Shown: positions 9,798 through 18,490 of the stretch, one piece after another | Position numbering within the stretch: position 1 is the stretch's first letter | Layout: each line of letters opens with the position of its first letter | NCBI RefSeq assembly: GCF_011090165.1 | Contig: NZ_JAADJT010000003.1 | Coordinates: 186,001 to 250,000, forward strand | Direction: 5' to 3' | Length of the DNA stretch: 64,000 nucleotides | Source of the DNA: Duganella aceris | GTDB taxonomy: Bacteria > Pseudomonadota > Gammaproteobacteria > Burkholderiales > Burkholderiaceae_D | Notes under the pieces: model-generated | Database searches by the model: none | Seen by the model: only the letters and a program-made list of their open reading frames with translations | Told to the model about the DNA's origin: nothing | Made by a program: the position numbers and the translations under genes

Positions 9798-9849
9798 CCC
9801 CGCACGGCGATCCGCTGCGAAGTCTTCCCCCGCACGGCGATCCGCTGCG
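9798..9849. repeat. Two direct copies of a 22-bp sequence
   Basis: The 22-bp sequence beginning CCCCGCACGGCGATCC occurs at 9798-9819 and again at 9828-9849, a period of 30 bases. It lies in the intergenic space after the permease and runs directly into the inverted repeat that follows. Confidence 0.85.
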
Positions 9850-9878
9850 GGGTCGGACCCCGCATGGGGTCCGACCCC
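9849..9878. repeat. REP-like palindrome, 13-bp arms
   Basis: GGGGTCGGACCCC (9849-9861) and its exact reverse complement GGGGTCCGACCCC (9866-9878) flank the loop GCAT. Each arm is itself nearly palindromic. There is no T-run, so a simple intrinsic terminator is not supported. The GGGGTC..GACCCC ends resemble the outer ends of the 90-bp palindromes at 26838 and 28670. Confidence 0.8.
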
Positions 9879-9911
9879 TCTATCGCTTGGGGGTGAAGGT
9901 TATAATGGCGT

Positions 9912-11033
9912 ATGAAAAAATTACCGCTCCTCGGCGACATCACGCCGGCGCAGTTCTTGCGCGACTACTGGCACAAAAAGCCACTGCTCATCCGTAACGC
10001 CATCCCCGGCTTCAAGCCGCTGCTCAGCCTTGAAGCGCTGACCAAGCTGGCCGCCACCAACCACGCCGAATCGCGCCTGATCACCTCGGTCGACGGCGAG
10101 TGGAACATGCAGCACGGCCCGCTGGAAAACCTGCCGCCGCCGGACCAGAAAGCATGGACCATGCTGGTCCAGGGCGTCAACCTGTTCGACGCCAAAGCCG
10201 ACGACCTGCTGCGCCAGTTCCGCTTCATCCCGGACGCGCGCCTGGACGACCTGATGGTCAGCTTCGCCACCGACGGCGGCGGCGTCGGCCCGCACTTCGA
10301 TTCCTACGACGTGTTCCTGCTGCAGGCGCAGGGCCAGCGCCGCTGGCAAATCGGCCCGCAAAACGACCTGAGCCTGGTCGAAGGCATGCCGCTGAAAATC
10401 CTGGCCAACTTCAAGCCGAACGAGGAGTTCGTGCTGAACCCGGGCGACATGCTGTACCTGCCGCCGCACTACGCGCACGACGGCGTCGCCATCGGCGATT
10501 GCCAGACCTATTCGATCGGCTTCCGCTCGCCGTCCTACCAGGAATTGGGCGAGAACTTCCTGCAATTCATGGCCGACTCGATCGACCTGCCGGGCCGCTA
10601 CGCCGATCCGGAGCTGGAGGCGACCGCCAAGCCGGCCGAGATCCCGCGCCACATGCTGACCGAGCTGACCGAGGAATTGAACAAGGTCCGTTTCACCGAG
10701 GAGGACATCACCATCTTCTTCGGCGAATACATGTCGACGCCGAAGCACAATGTGTTTTTCACCGGCCCTGCCAAACCGCTAACGGTGGGCAAGTTCGGCG
10801 AAGCGGCCGCCAAAAAAGGCCTGTCGCTGTCGCGCAAGTCGCAGATGCTGTACCGCGGCAAAAACGTCTTCATCAACGGCGAATCGTTCGGCATCGGCCG
10901 CGCCGACAAGGTCACGCTGGAGCTGCTGGCCAACAACCGCCGCCTCGAAGGCGCCGAGCTGGCCTCGGCGTCGGACGACGTGCTGGAAGCGTTGTATACG
11001 TGGTATCAGGACGGCTGGATCGAGCTGGGCTAA
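9912..11033 (+). CDS. JmjC/cupin ribosomal-protein oxygenase, RoxA/YcfD-like
   Basis: 373 residues, the normal length for YcfD. Fe(II)/2-oxoglutarate oxygenase features are visible: the HxD motif at His128 and Asp130 within GPHFDSYDVF, and the distal His189 in YLPPHYAHDG. In E. coli the family hydroxylates an arginine of ribosomal protein L16. The C-terminal part (from about residue 225) matches the dimerisation and winged-helix region expected of bacterial ribosomal oxygenases. The start is the ATG giving MKKLPLLGD. Confidence 0.88.
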   Translation: MKKLPLLGDITPAQFLRDYWHKKPLLIRNAIPGFKPLLSLEALTKLAATNHAESRLITSVDGEWNMQHGPLENLPPPDQKAWTMLVQGVNLFDAKADDLLRQFRFIPDARLDDLMVSFATDGGGVGPHFDSYDVFLLQAQGQRRWQIGPQNDLSLVEGMPLKILANFKPNEEFVLNPGDMLYLPPHYAHDGVAIGDCQTYSIGFRSPSYQELGENFLQFMADSIDLPGRYADPELEATAKPAEIPRHMLTELTEELNKVRFTEEDITIFFGEYMSTPKHNVFFTGPAKPLTVGKFGEAAAKKGLSLSRKSQMLYRGKNVFINGESFGIGRADKVTLELLANNRRLEGAELASASDDVLEALYTWYQDGWIELG

Positions 11034-11051
11034 CGCACAACGGGAGGCGGC

Positions 11052-11528
11052 ATGGAGAAGCAAGTATTTCCCTTCACCACCAGGACCGAGTTCGTCGGAC
11101 ACCTGGCCGACTGCCTGGGCCGCGCCCGGCACACGCTGCAGCTGTTCGATCCCGACTTCGCCAGCTGGGAATTGGGCAGCAGCGCCAACGATGCATTGCT
11201 GCGCCGCTTCCTCAAGGACGGCGGCCGGCTGCAACTGGTCGCGCACGATGGCCGCCAGATGGAACGGGACGCGCCGCGTTTCCTGCGCCTGCTGAAAGAC
11301 TACGGCCATTTGATCGACGTGCGCCGCACCAGCCAGCAGTTGCGCCAGCTCACCGATTCCTTCTGCATCGGCGACCAGCGCGACATCGTGCGCCGTTTTC
11401 ACTCCGATCATTTCCGTGGGGAAGCGGTTTTCGATTGCCCCGCAGATACTCAGACAAGTCTGGAACGTTTTATTACAATTTGGAGCGAATCCGGACCCGG
11501 ATTGTATGCAAACTCAACCGGATTATGA
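11052..11528 (+). CDS. Small conserved-looking protein of unknown function
   Basis: 158 residues, with a good GGGAGG ribosome site 6-7 bases before the ATG, and 18 bases after the oxygenase stop, so probably cotranscribed. No signal peptide or membrane segment. The pattern TLQLFDPDFASWELGSS, a run of Arg/Leu-rich helices and RRFHSDHFRGEAVF is reminiscent of the nuclease-like fold of phospholipase D relatives, but the HxK signature is absent, so I assign no activity. Confidence 0.75.
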   Translation: MEKQVFPFTTRTEFVGHLADCLGRARHTLQLFDPDFASWELGSSANDALLRRFLKDGGRLQLVAHDGRQMERDAPRFLRLLKDYGHLIDVRRTSQQLRQLTDSFCIGDQRDIVRRFHSDHFRGEAVFDCPADTQTSLERFITIWSESGPGLYANSTGL

Positions 11529-11550
11529 GTCAGTTGGGGGTAGAATGCGG

Positions 11551-11681
11551 GTGTTCGATGCGAACACTGGTGAGGGTGCGGACCCGCTGGAACGGGGTCT
11601 AAACCGAAATGTTGCGATATCGCAAAATAGTTGTGCGAACGGCTCTTTGTCCTATTGCGATGCACTAAAAATCGCTATAAT
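11551..11681 (+). promoter_or_regulatory. Promoter region of the small lipoprotein gene with palindromes
   Basis: Within the 294-base gap before the lipoprotein gene: a GTGTTCG-ATG-CGAACAC inverted repeat (11551-11567), a perfect 14-bp palindrome TTGCGATATCGCAA (11612-11625), and a TATAAT -10 element (11676-11681) with TTGCGA 15 bases upstream (11655-11660). The TTGCGA at the -35 position repeats the half-site of the palindrome, suggesting an operator overlapping the promoter. The leader to the ATG is about 130 bases. Confidence 0.5.
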
Positions 11682-11822
11682 ATTCGGTTAGGAAGTTTCC
11701 GTTGTCTGGCAGGCACCATTTTCGGTACGAAAGCCTTCGAAGACGACCTAATGAGCGATAATTACCGGTAATTATTAATCGCAACAATCGTGTTTAATTT
11801 TGAATTAATTAAGGAAATCCCC

Positions 11823-12053
11823 ATGAAAAAATCCCTGCTGATCGTTTCCCTGTTGGCTGTTGCTCTGGCTGCTTGCTCGAAAAAAGAAGAAACCGTTGTG
11901 ACCCCAGCTCCAGTAGCTGCTCCAGAAGCTCCAGCAGCTGCTCCAGCACCTGCTCCAGCTCCAGCTGCTGACGCTGCTGCTCCAGCCGCTGCTCCAGCTG
12001 CTGACGCTGCTGCTCCAGCACCAGCTGCTTCGGCTCCTGCTGCTTCGAAGTAA
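11823..12053 (+). CDS. Small Ala/Pro-rich lipoprotein
   Basis: 76 residues. MKKSLLIVSLLAVALAAC is a clear type II signal with lipobox LAAC, followed by SKKEETVV and then an almost pure Ala/Pro/Asp tail of APAAAPAADAAAP units. AAGGAA precedes the chosen ATG; an upstream in-frame ATG at 11790 would bury the signal peptide. Codons are mostly GCT and CCA, unlike the GCC/GCG of neighbouring genes, as expected of a very highly expressed gene. It is monocistronic with its own promoter and terminator. Function unknown, perhaps an envelope spacer. Confidence 0.85.
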   Translation: MKKSLLIVSLLAVALAACSKKEETVVTPAPVAAPEAPAAAPAPAPAPAADAAAPAAAPAADAAAPAPAASAPAASK

Positions 12054-12065
12054 TCAGCTTGTGTG

Positions 12066-12091
12066 AAACCGGCCTACGGGCCGGTTTTTTT
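12066..12091 (+). terminator. Rho-independent terminator of the lipoprotein gene
   Basis: Stem AAACCGGCC/GGCCGGTTT (9 bp) with a TACG loop and a run of Ts, 12 bases after the stop codon. Confidence 0.92.
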
Positions 12092-12118
12092 ACGCCTATA
12101 CGTTTTGAATAGGCATAT

Positions 12119-12143
12119 AAAAAAACCGGCTTGCGCCGGTTTT
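12119..12143 (-). terminator. Terminator of the bamC operon
   Basis: Stem AAAACCGGC/GCCGGTTTT with a 4-base loop just beyond the bamC stop. On the minus strand it is followed by a run of Ts; the plus strand side also has TTTTGTTT, so it may act in both directions. Confidence 0.9.
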
Positions 12144-12148
12144 GTTTA

Positions 12149-13336
12149 TTACTTGAGCTGTTCGTGCAGCAAGGTCAGGATCTTATCGCCGACCGGACCC
12201 GCTTCCGCAGTACCGGTATTACTCAGGACAGTAACTGTGCTGCTGTTACCGGCGCCCGCTTTAACCGAAATACGATAGCGCTGCGCTTCCTTATCGGCTT
12301 CCGACGCCGAACCCCAGCTAAACAATTTGCCGAAGAAACCTTTGGTTTCGGTGACGTCGTCGATATAACGCACGAAGTAAATACCCTGGGTGCGATCGCG
12401 GTCCTCGACGGTGAAGCCGGCGCGGTCCAGCGCCAGGCCGACTCGGCGCCAGGCGCGGTCGAAGCCCTCGTCCACCTGCACCGCGCGCTCGGCGCCGGCG
12501 CCCACCAGCGACGCATGCTGCGGCTGCACGATGGCGCTGTCGACGGCGCTCTTGGCGACGGCGGTATCGGTCGGCGCACCGTTGCCCAGCTTGGTCATCA
12601 GACGCGCCAGGAATTCCGCTTCCAGGCCTGGGTCGTTGGGACGCGGCATCCAGGTGGTGGTTTCCTTCTGCGCGCCGGTGGCGACTTCCTGCGCGCCACG
12701 GTGGCTGATGTAGATCTCGCTGGCGCCGTCGGAACGACGCTCGATGCGGGTGCGGAACTTGTCGCGCTCGCCGCTGGAGTAGACCGAATCGAACACCTTG
12801 CCGATGGTGTTGCGGATGAAATCCATCGGGATCTTGGCGCGGTTTTCGTTCCACTCGGTTTCCATGATGCCGGCGGTCGGCAATTCCTGCGACAGCGTGA
12901 AACCGGAGTCTTCCCAGAACTGCTTCAGTTGCGGCCACAGCTGCTCCGGCGTCTGCTTCAGCACCAGCCAGCGCTGGTTGCCGTCGCGCTCGACCTTGAT
13001 GTCGTTCATGCTGAGCGGCACCACGGTGCCGGCCGGCGGCTGGCCAGGGATGACGACGGTGGTGCCGGCGGCGCCGCCGACGCCCTTGGAGGCGTTGTAG
13101 CCGGAAGCGGTGGCCACGCCGTTGTTCGAATCAGGCAGCGAGTAGCGGTTATCTTTCTGCAATTGCGTCAGATCCGGCGGCACGTCCAGCGTGCTGGCCT
13201 TCTTGGCCGACTTGTAGTCCACCTTGTCGTTGCCGATGACCGAGCCGATCATGCCGCAACCGGTCAAACTGGCCGCCAATGCGCCAACCACCAGGGCGCG
13301 CTGCGAGGAAATAGAAGCTGTCTTGCGAATAGTCAT
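12149..13336 (-). CDS. bamC: Outer membrane assembly lipoprotein BamC
   Basis: 395 residues from the ATG giving MTIRKTASISSQ. The lipobox is LAASLTGCG, followed by the BamC-typical unstructured segment (DYKSAKKASTLDVPPDLTQL) and two helix-grip domains (for example RWLVLKQTPEQLWPQLKQF and DEGFDRAWRRVGLALDRAGF). It is a subunit of the BAM beta-barrel assembly complex at the outer membrane. It is the last gene of the minus-strand block after dapA, the usual betaproteobacterial order. Confidence 0.95.
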   Translation of the reverse strand: MTIRKTASISSQRALVVGALAASLTGCGMIGSVIGNDKVDYKSAKKASTLDVPPDLTQLQKDNRYSLPDSNNGVATASGYNASKGVGGAAGTTVVIPGQPPAGTVVPLSMNDIKVERDGNQRWLVLKQTPEQLWPQLKQFWEDSGFTLSQELPTAGIMETEWNENRAKIPMDFIRNTIGKVFDSVYSSGERDKFRTRIERRSDGASEIYISHRGAQEVATGAQKETTTWMPRPNDPGLEAEFLARLMTKLGNGAPTDTAVAKSAVDSAIVQPQHASLVGAGAERAVQVDEGFDRAWRRVGLALDRAGFTVEDRDRTQGIYFVRYIDDVTETKGFFGKLFSWGSASEADKEAQRYRISVKAGAGNSSTVTVLSNTGTAEAGPVGDKILTLLHEQLK

Positions 13337-13418
13337 GTCGTTACTGTTTAAGAAGCTGAAGTGCAGCAAAATATGATCCGAACCAGGTCGGGGCTTGTTG
13401 CTTGTGCTACGGGGTGTT

Positions 13419-14294
13419 TTACAGCGCGCCAGCTTCTCGCAGCGCCGCGCGGACCGCCTCGTGACAGTCGGCCGCCAGGGGAACCAGCGGCAGACGGATG
13501 CCGGCAGGCATCTTGCCCATTTCCGCCAGCGCCCATTTGACCGGGACCGGGTTGGGCTCGATGAACAGTTTCTGGTGCAGCGGGAACATCTTGTTGTTCA
13601 GCGCCAGCGCCGTGGCCAGATCGCCGGCGATCGCCGCCCGGCACATGTCGGCCATGGCGCGCGGGGTGACGTTGGCGGTCACCGAGATGTTGCCGGCGCC
13701 GCCGGCCAGCATCAAGGCCATCGCGGTCGGATCGTCGCCGGAGTAGACGGCGAACGACTTCGGCGCCAGGCGCAGCAGGTCGTAGCCGCGGCCGACGTTG
13801 CCGGTCGCGTCCTTGACGCCGACGATGTTCGGGATCGCGGCCAGGCGCAGGATGGTCTCGTTGCTCATGTCGGCGACGGTGCGACCCGGCACGTTGTACA
13901 GGATCACCGGCAGGTCCACCGCTTCGGCGATGGCCTTGAAGTGCTGGTACATGCCTTCCTGGGTAGGACGGTTGTAGTAGGGAACCACTTGCAGCGTAGC
14001 GTCGGCGCCCGCTTCCTTGGCGAAACGGGTCAGCTTGATCGCCTCGGCGGTCGAGTTGGCGCCGGCGCCGGCGATGATCGGGATGCGGCCCTTGGCATGG
14101 GCAACCGTCGCCTTGATCAGCGCACAGTGCTCTTCCACGCTGACGGTGGCCGATTCGCCGGTGGTGCCGGCGATGACGATGCTGTTCGTACCTTCGGCGA
14201 TGTGCCAGTCGATCAGCTGATTCAGACCCTCGAAGTCCAGACTGCCGTCCGCGTGCATCGGGGTGACGATTGCTACTATGCTGCCCTTAATCAT
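13419..14294 (-). CDS. dapA: 4-hydroxy-tetrahydrodipicolinate synthase
   Basis: 291 residues. Condenses pyruvate with aspartate semialdehyde in lysine and diaminopimelate synthesis. Visible active-site residues: Thr44-Thr45 in GTTGES, Tyr107, Tyr133 in ILYNVPGRT and the Schiff-base Lys161 in GVKDATG. The start giving [13 protein letters not shown] matches the family; an upstream ATG would add five residues. It lies 82 bases before bamC on the same strand. Confidence 0.97.
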   Translation of the reverse strand: MIKGSIVAIVTPMHADGSLDFEGLNQLIDWHIAEGTNSIVIAGTTGESATVSVEEHCALIKATVAHAKGRIPIIAGAGANSTAEAIKLTRFAKEAGADATLQVVPYYNRPTQEGMYQHFKAIAEAVDLPVILYNVPGRTVADMSNETILRLAAIPNIVGVKDATGNVGRGYDLLRLAPKSFAVYSGDDPTAMALMLAGGAGNISVTANVTPRAMADMCRAAIAGDLATALALNNKMFPLHQKLFIEPNPVPVKWALAEMGKMPAGIRLPLVPLAADCHEAVRAALREAGAL

Positions 14295-14378
14295 AGGAAA
14301 CCACTGCATAAAGTATTAAAACAACGATTGTAGACGATAGGCCGCGCCAATGGTGCATTCCGGGCGACAAATCGGCGC

Positions 14379-14927
14379 TCAAAATGGGGGTAAAAGCGCG
14401 GCCACGCGCGGGAAATCCGGCTTCACGGCGCACAGTCGTTGCACCATGGCAGCTTTCGGGCTGTCAACGACACCATCCTCAAAGGCCACCACCCGCAGGC
14501 CCTGCTCGTGCGCCCATTCCAGCAGCTCGCCCGGCTGCAACAGAAACGCCGGATTCGACGGTTTGCCGAACTGCGCGTTGCCGTCGGCGAAGGTCTCGTA
14601 AATGAGCACGCCGTTGGGCGCCAGGCTGGTCAACATGTCGGCGATTAACGGACGATGCAGGTAGTTTGTGACCACGATGCCGGCGAATCGATCCGGACCG
14701 AAGGGCCAGGCGGCGCCCGCCTCCTCCAGGTCGATGGCGCTGGTACTGATGTCGGGGCCGGCGGCGGCGGCCAGCGCGGCCGGATCGCGGTCGACCGCGA
14801 CCACCGCATGGCCCAGCGACGCCAGATGGCGCGAGTGGCGGCCGCTGCCGCAGGCCAGGTCCAGCACGGCGCCGCCGGGGATCAGCGGCGCATATCGGTT
14901 CACCCAAGGGGATATGGTATCGGTCAT
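14379..14927 (-). CDS. Class I SAM-dependent methyltransferase
   Basis: 182 residues. Motif I is VLDLACGSGRHSRHLA, followed by the acidic end of strand 2 (VVAVDRDP) and motif IV-like VVTNYLHRPL. The substrate is not predictable. The small size and GSGRHS form match tellurite-resistance-like or unspecified methyltransferases commonly placed between trpS and dapA in this lineage. It starts 18 bases after the trpS stop. Confidence 0.88.
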   Translation of the reverse strand: MTDTISPWVNRYAPLIPGGAVLDLACGSGRHSRHLASLGHAVVAVDRDPAALAAAAGPDISTSAIDLEEAGAAWPFGPDRFAGIVVTNYLHRPLIADMLTSLAPNGVLIYETFADGNAQFGKPSNPAFLLQPGELLEWAHEQGLRVVAFEDGVVDSPKAAMVQRLCAVKPDFPRVAALLPPF

Positions 14928-14945
14928 GGCGTTCTTTACTGAATT

Positions 14946-16148
14946 TTACGAGTAGGCCAGGCCCATCGCTTCGCGCACGTCGCGCATGGTTTCCAGCGCC
15001 AGCTTGCGCGCCGCGTCGTTGCCGTCGGCGACGATGGCGCGCACCAGCGACGGGTCGTCGAGATACTGCTGGGCGCGCTCGTGCATCGGCTCCTGTTCCT
15101 TGACGATGGCGTCGATCACCGGCTGCTTGCACTCGATGCAGCCGATGCCGGCCGACATGCAGCCCTTGACCACCCATTCCTGGGTCGGCGAATCGGAATA
15201 CACCTGATGGAATTGCCAGACCGGGCAGCGCGCCGGGTCGCCGGGATCGGTGCGCCGCACGCGCGCCGGGTCGGTCGGCATCGTTCGGATCTTCCTGGCG
15301 ACCGACTCCTTGTCCTCGCGCAGGGCGATGGCGTTGCCGTAGCTCTTGGACATCTTGCGCCCGTCCAGGCCGGGCAGGCGCGATGCCGCCGTCAGCCGCG
15401 CCTGCGGTTCGACCAGGATCAGCTTGCGGCTGCCTTCGAGGTAGCCGAACAGGCGTTCGCGGTCGCCCAGCGACAGGCTTTGCGCGTCGTCCAGCATCGC
15501 CTTGGCCTGTTCCAGCGCTTCTTCCTTGCCGTTTTGCTGGTAGTCGGTGCGCAGTTCGTTGTACAGCTTGGCACGCTTGCTGCCGAGCTTTTTCACCGCC
15601 AGCTGCGCCTTCTCCTCGAAGCCGCGTTCCTTGCCGTACAGATGGTTAAAGCGGCGCGCGATTTCGCGCATCATCTCGATATGCGGCACCTGGTCCTCGC
15701 CGACCGGCACCTGGCTGGCGCGGTAGATCAGCACGTCGGCCGCCTGCAGCAGCGGGTAGCCGAGGAAGCCGTAGGTCGACAAGTCTTTGCTGGACAGGTT
15801 CTCGATCTGGTCCTTGTAGGTCGGCACCCGTTCCAGCCAGCCCAGCGGCGTGGCCATCGACAGCAGCAGGTGCAGCTCGGCGTGCTCCGGCACGCGCGAC
15901 TGGATGAACAGTGTCGACTGCGCCGGATCGATGCCGGCGGCCAGCCAGTCGATCAGCATTTCCCAGGTGCTGCGTTCGATCACGGTCGGGTCGTCGTAGT
16001 GCGTGGTCAGCGCATGCCAGTCGGCCACGAAGAACAGGCTGGGCAATTCGGATTGCAGTTTGATCCAGTTCCTCAGGGCGCCGTGATAGTGGCCCAGATG
16101 CATGGAACCGGTGGGGCGCATGCCGGAGACGACGCGATCGGGATACAT
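14946..16148 (-). CDS. trpS: Tryptophanyl-tRNA synthetase
   Basis: Class I aminoacyl-tRNA synthetase of 400 residues, longer than the about 334 of the E. coli enzyme. HIGH-type motif PTGSMHLGH at residues 12-20 and KMSKS at 265-269. The extra length comes from an insertion around residues 175-245 (including KKLGSKRAKLYNELRTDYQQ), which is usual in the long TrpS form of betaproteobacteria. It begins 9 bases after the M50 protease stop. Confidence 0.96.
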   Translation of the reverse strand: MYPDRVVSGMRPTGSMHLGHYHGALRNWIKLQSELPSLFFVADWHALTTHYDDPTVIERSTWEMLIDWLAAGIDPAQSTLFIQSRVPEHAELHLLLSMATPLGWLERVPTYKDQIENLSSKDLSTYGFLGYPLLQAADVLIYRASQVPVGEDQVPHIEMMREIARRFNHLYGKERGFEEKAQLAVKKLGSKRAKLYNELRTDYQQNGKEEALEQAKAMLDDAQSLSLGDRERLFGYLEGSRKLILVEPQARLTAASRLPGLDGRKMSKSYGNAIALREDKESVARKIRTMPTDPARVRRTDPGDPARCPVWQFHQVYSDSPTQEWVVKGCMSAGIGCIECKQPVIDAIVKEQEPMHERAQQYLDDPSLVRAIVADGNDAARKLALETMRDVREAMGLAYS

Positions 16149-16157
16149 GGCTCAGCC

Positions 16158-16832
16158 TCAACTCAAGAGGAAGGTCAGCGGGAAAACCAGCACGTGGAAA
16201 ATGCTCTGCAGGATGTGCATGCCGCCGATCAGGAACTCGGGCAGCGGGCCATATTGCATCAGCACGATCAAACCGAAGAACACATACACGCCGTAGCGCT
16301 CGATCTGCGCATACTTGCGGGCCAGCGCCATCGGCAGGATGCCGGTGACGATGCGGCCGCCGTCGAGCGGCGGCAACGGAATCAGGTTGAACACGCACAT
16401 GGCGGAATTGACGCCGATGCCGGCGCGGCACATCTGGATGAAGAAATCGCTTTGCTCCAGCTTCAGGCCGTAGCTGAGGATCACCCACAGCGCCATCCAG
16501 CCCAGGCCCATGACGAAGTTGGCGCCCGGGCCGGCGGCGGCCACCAGGGCCATTTGCTTTTTCGGATTGCGCAGGCGGCCGTAGTCGACCGGCACAGGCT
16601 TGGCATAGCCCAGCGCCGGCAGATGCAGCAGGCTCAGGACCACCGGCAGCAGGATGGTGCCGAACGGATCGATGTGGCGCAGCGGATTCAGGCTCAAACG
16701 GCCTTCATTGGCTGCGGTGGGGTCGCCGAAGTAGCGGGCGACATATCCGTGTGCGGCTTCATGCAGGGAAATTGCAAAAAGAACAGGGATGGCGTAGACC
16801 GTGATGGTCTGAACAATACTATCAATATCCAT
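16158..16832 (-). CDS. Site-2-protease-like M50 membrane metalloprotease
   Basis: 224 residues with about five hydrophobic segments. The zinc motif HEAAH (His24, Glu25, His28) lies in the first membrane helix, and the second ligand region NLIPLPPLDGGRI is in the third. There is no PDZ domain, so it is the short S2P/YwhC type, not RseP. The substrate is unknown. It sits between yciO-like and trpS in a tight operon. Confidence 0.9.
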   Translation of the reverse strand: MDIDSIVQTITVYAIPVLFAISLHEAAHGYVARYFGDPTAANEGRLSLNPLRHIDPFGTILLPVVLSLLHLPALGYAKPVPVDYGRLRNPKKQMALVAAAGPGANFVMGLGWMALWVILSYGLKLEQSDFFIQMCRAGIGVNSAMCVFNLIPLPPLDGGRIVTGILPMALARKYAQIERYGVYVFFGLIVLMQYGPLPEFLIGGMHILQSIFHVLVFPLTFLLS

Positions 16833-16906
16833 GGAGGGATTTTACCAGAGGCTACAGGGTGATCTTGCGGCGCCGTCGAAGGCCGGCGCGCTTGCCTTGT
16901 GGATGG

Positions 16907-17530
16907 TCAGAGTCCGAATGCGGATGCGTCGCCGCGCCCCTGGCGCACCAGCTCGGCCTCGGGACCGGTCAGGTCGATCACCGTGGTCGGCTCCAGGCTG
17001 CAGGCGCCGCCGTCGATGATCAGCTCCAGCTGCTTGCCCAGCCGTTCGCAGATGGTGTCGGCGTCGTTCAGCGCATCGGTCTCGCCCGGCATGATCAGCG
17101 TCGTGCCCAGCAACGGCTGCTGCAACTCCTCCAGCAGCGCATGCACGATGGCATCCTCCGGCACGCGCAGGCCGATGGTCTTGCGCGATGGATGACTGAG
17201 CCGGCGCGGCACGCACTTGGTCGCTTCCAGGATGAAGGTGAACGGACCCGGCGTCGCCGACTTCAGCAGGCGGAACTGGCGGTTATCGACGCGGGCGTAG
17301 ACGCCCAGCTCGCTCAAATCGCGGCACAGCAGGGTCAGATGGTGTTTCTCATCGATGCCGCGGATGCGGCGCAGGCGTTCGACCGCCGCCTTGTCGTCCA
17401 GGTGGCAGACCAGCGCGTAGCAGGAATCGGTCGGCACGGCGACAATGCCGCCGCCGTGAATGATCTGCGCCGCCTGTTTGATCAGGCGCGACTGCGGATT
17501 AACCGGATGGACCTGGAAAAATTGACTCAT
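16907..17530 (-). CDS. Sua5/YciO/YrdC-family protein (YciO type)
   Basis: 207 residues with the YrdC fold pattern: GGGIVAVPTDSCYALVC at the N terminus, the KKxH-like RGIDEKHHLTLLC, and PGPFTFILEAT. Family members make threonylcarbamoyl-AMP for tRNA t6A. The size and the EKHHLT form are of the YciO subgroup, whose role is less certain than that of TsaC. It starts four bases before the htpX stop. Confidence 0.85.
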   Translation of the reverse strand: MSQFFQVHPVNPQSRLIKQAAQIIHGGGIVAVPTDSCYALVCHLDDKAAVERLRRIRGIDEKHHLTLLCRDLSELGVYARVDNRQFRLLKSATPGPFTFILEATKCVPRRLSHPSRKTIGLRVPEDAIVHALLEELQQPLLGTTLIMPGETDALNDADTICERLGKQLELIIDGGACSLEPTTVIDLTGPEAELVRQGRGDASAFGL

Positions 17531-17533
17531 ACG

Positions 17534-18415
17534 TTAAGATTGTACGCTACGCAAGGCGGCGATACGCTGCTCGAACGGCGGGTGGGTGGAAAACAGCGCG
17601 CCCCAGCCGCCACCGTTGGTGATGCCGGACGCCGCGATCGACTGCGGCAGCGCGCCCGGCTGCATGCCGTTCAGGCGCGCCAGCGCGTGCTGCATGGGCA
17701 CGCTGCTGCCCAGCAGCTTGGCGGAACCGGCGTCGGCGCGGAACTCGCGCTGGCGCGAGAACCAGGCCACGATCAGCGAGGCGGCCAGGCCGAAGATGAT
17801 TTCGCAGACGAACACCGTCACCATGTAGCCGATGCCGGGACCGCTTCTCTCACTATTATTCTTCAGCAGCACCTTGTCGACGAAGAAACCGACCACGCGC
17901 GCCAGGAACACCACGAAGGTGTTCACCACGCCCTGGATCAGGGTCATGGTCACCATGTCGCCGTTGGCGATGTGGGCCACTTCGTGGCCGAGCACGGCCT
18001 CGACTTCGTCGCGGTTCATGTTTTCCAGCAAGCCGGTCGAGACCGCGACCAGCGCGGAATTCTTGAACGCGCCGGTCGCGAACGCGTTCGGCTCGCCCGG
18101 ATAGACCGCCACCTCCGGCATGCCGATGCCGGCGCGCTCGGCCAGCGCCTTGACGGTGTTGACCAGCCACAGTTCGGTCGACGAGGACGGGGTGTCGATG
18201 ACGCGCGCGCCGGTCGACCACTTGGCCATCGGCTTGCTGATCAGCAGCGAAAAGATCGCGCCGGTGAAGCCCACCACCAGCGAAAACGCCAGCAGGCTGC
18301 CCAGTTCCAGCGTATCGCCGGCGCCCGGACGGCCGATGCCCAGCAGCGACAGGACGATGGACAGCACCAGCATCACGGCGAGGTTGGTGGCGATAAACAG
18401 GACGATGCGCTTCAT
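17534..18415 (-). CDS. htpX: Membrane zinc protease HtpX
   Basis: 293 residues from [12 protein letters not shown]. Two N-terminal membrane segments, the zinc site HEVAH (His144, Glu145, His148), two more membrane segments, and the third ligand region [14 protein letters not shown] are in the correct order, ending with [15 protein letters not shown]. It is an inner-membrane quality-control protease for misfolded membrane proteins. It lies between the PHP phosphatase and the YciO-like gene on the same strand. Confidence 0.96.
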   Translation of the reverse strand: MKRIVLFIATNLAVMLVLSIVLSLLGIGRPGAGDTLELGSLLAFSLVVGFTGAIFSLLISKPMAKWSTGARVIDTPSSSTELWLVNTVKALAERAGIGMPEVAVYPGEPNAFATGAFKNSALVAVSTGLLENMNRDEVEAVLGHEVAHIANGDMVTMTLIQGVVNTFVVFLARVVGFFVDKVLLKNNSERSGPGIGYMVTVFVCEIIFGLAASLIVAWFSRQREFRADAGSAKLLGSSVPMQHALARLNGMQPGALPQSIAASGITNGGGWGALFSTHPPFEQRIAALRSVQS

Positions 18416-18490
18416 TGAGAGGTCTCCGGTATGGGCAAGTTTACCCAAATCATAAGGTATGACCGAGTTACCGTAAATTCAAGGTATGGA

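Noticed and set aside
11551..11567. GTGTTCG-ATG-CGAACAC hairpin as a terminator for the gene ending at 11528
   Set aside because: No T-run follows and the stem is short; kept only as a possible operator.
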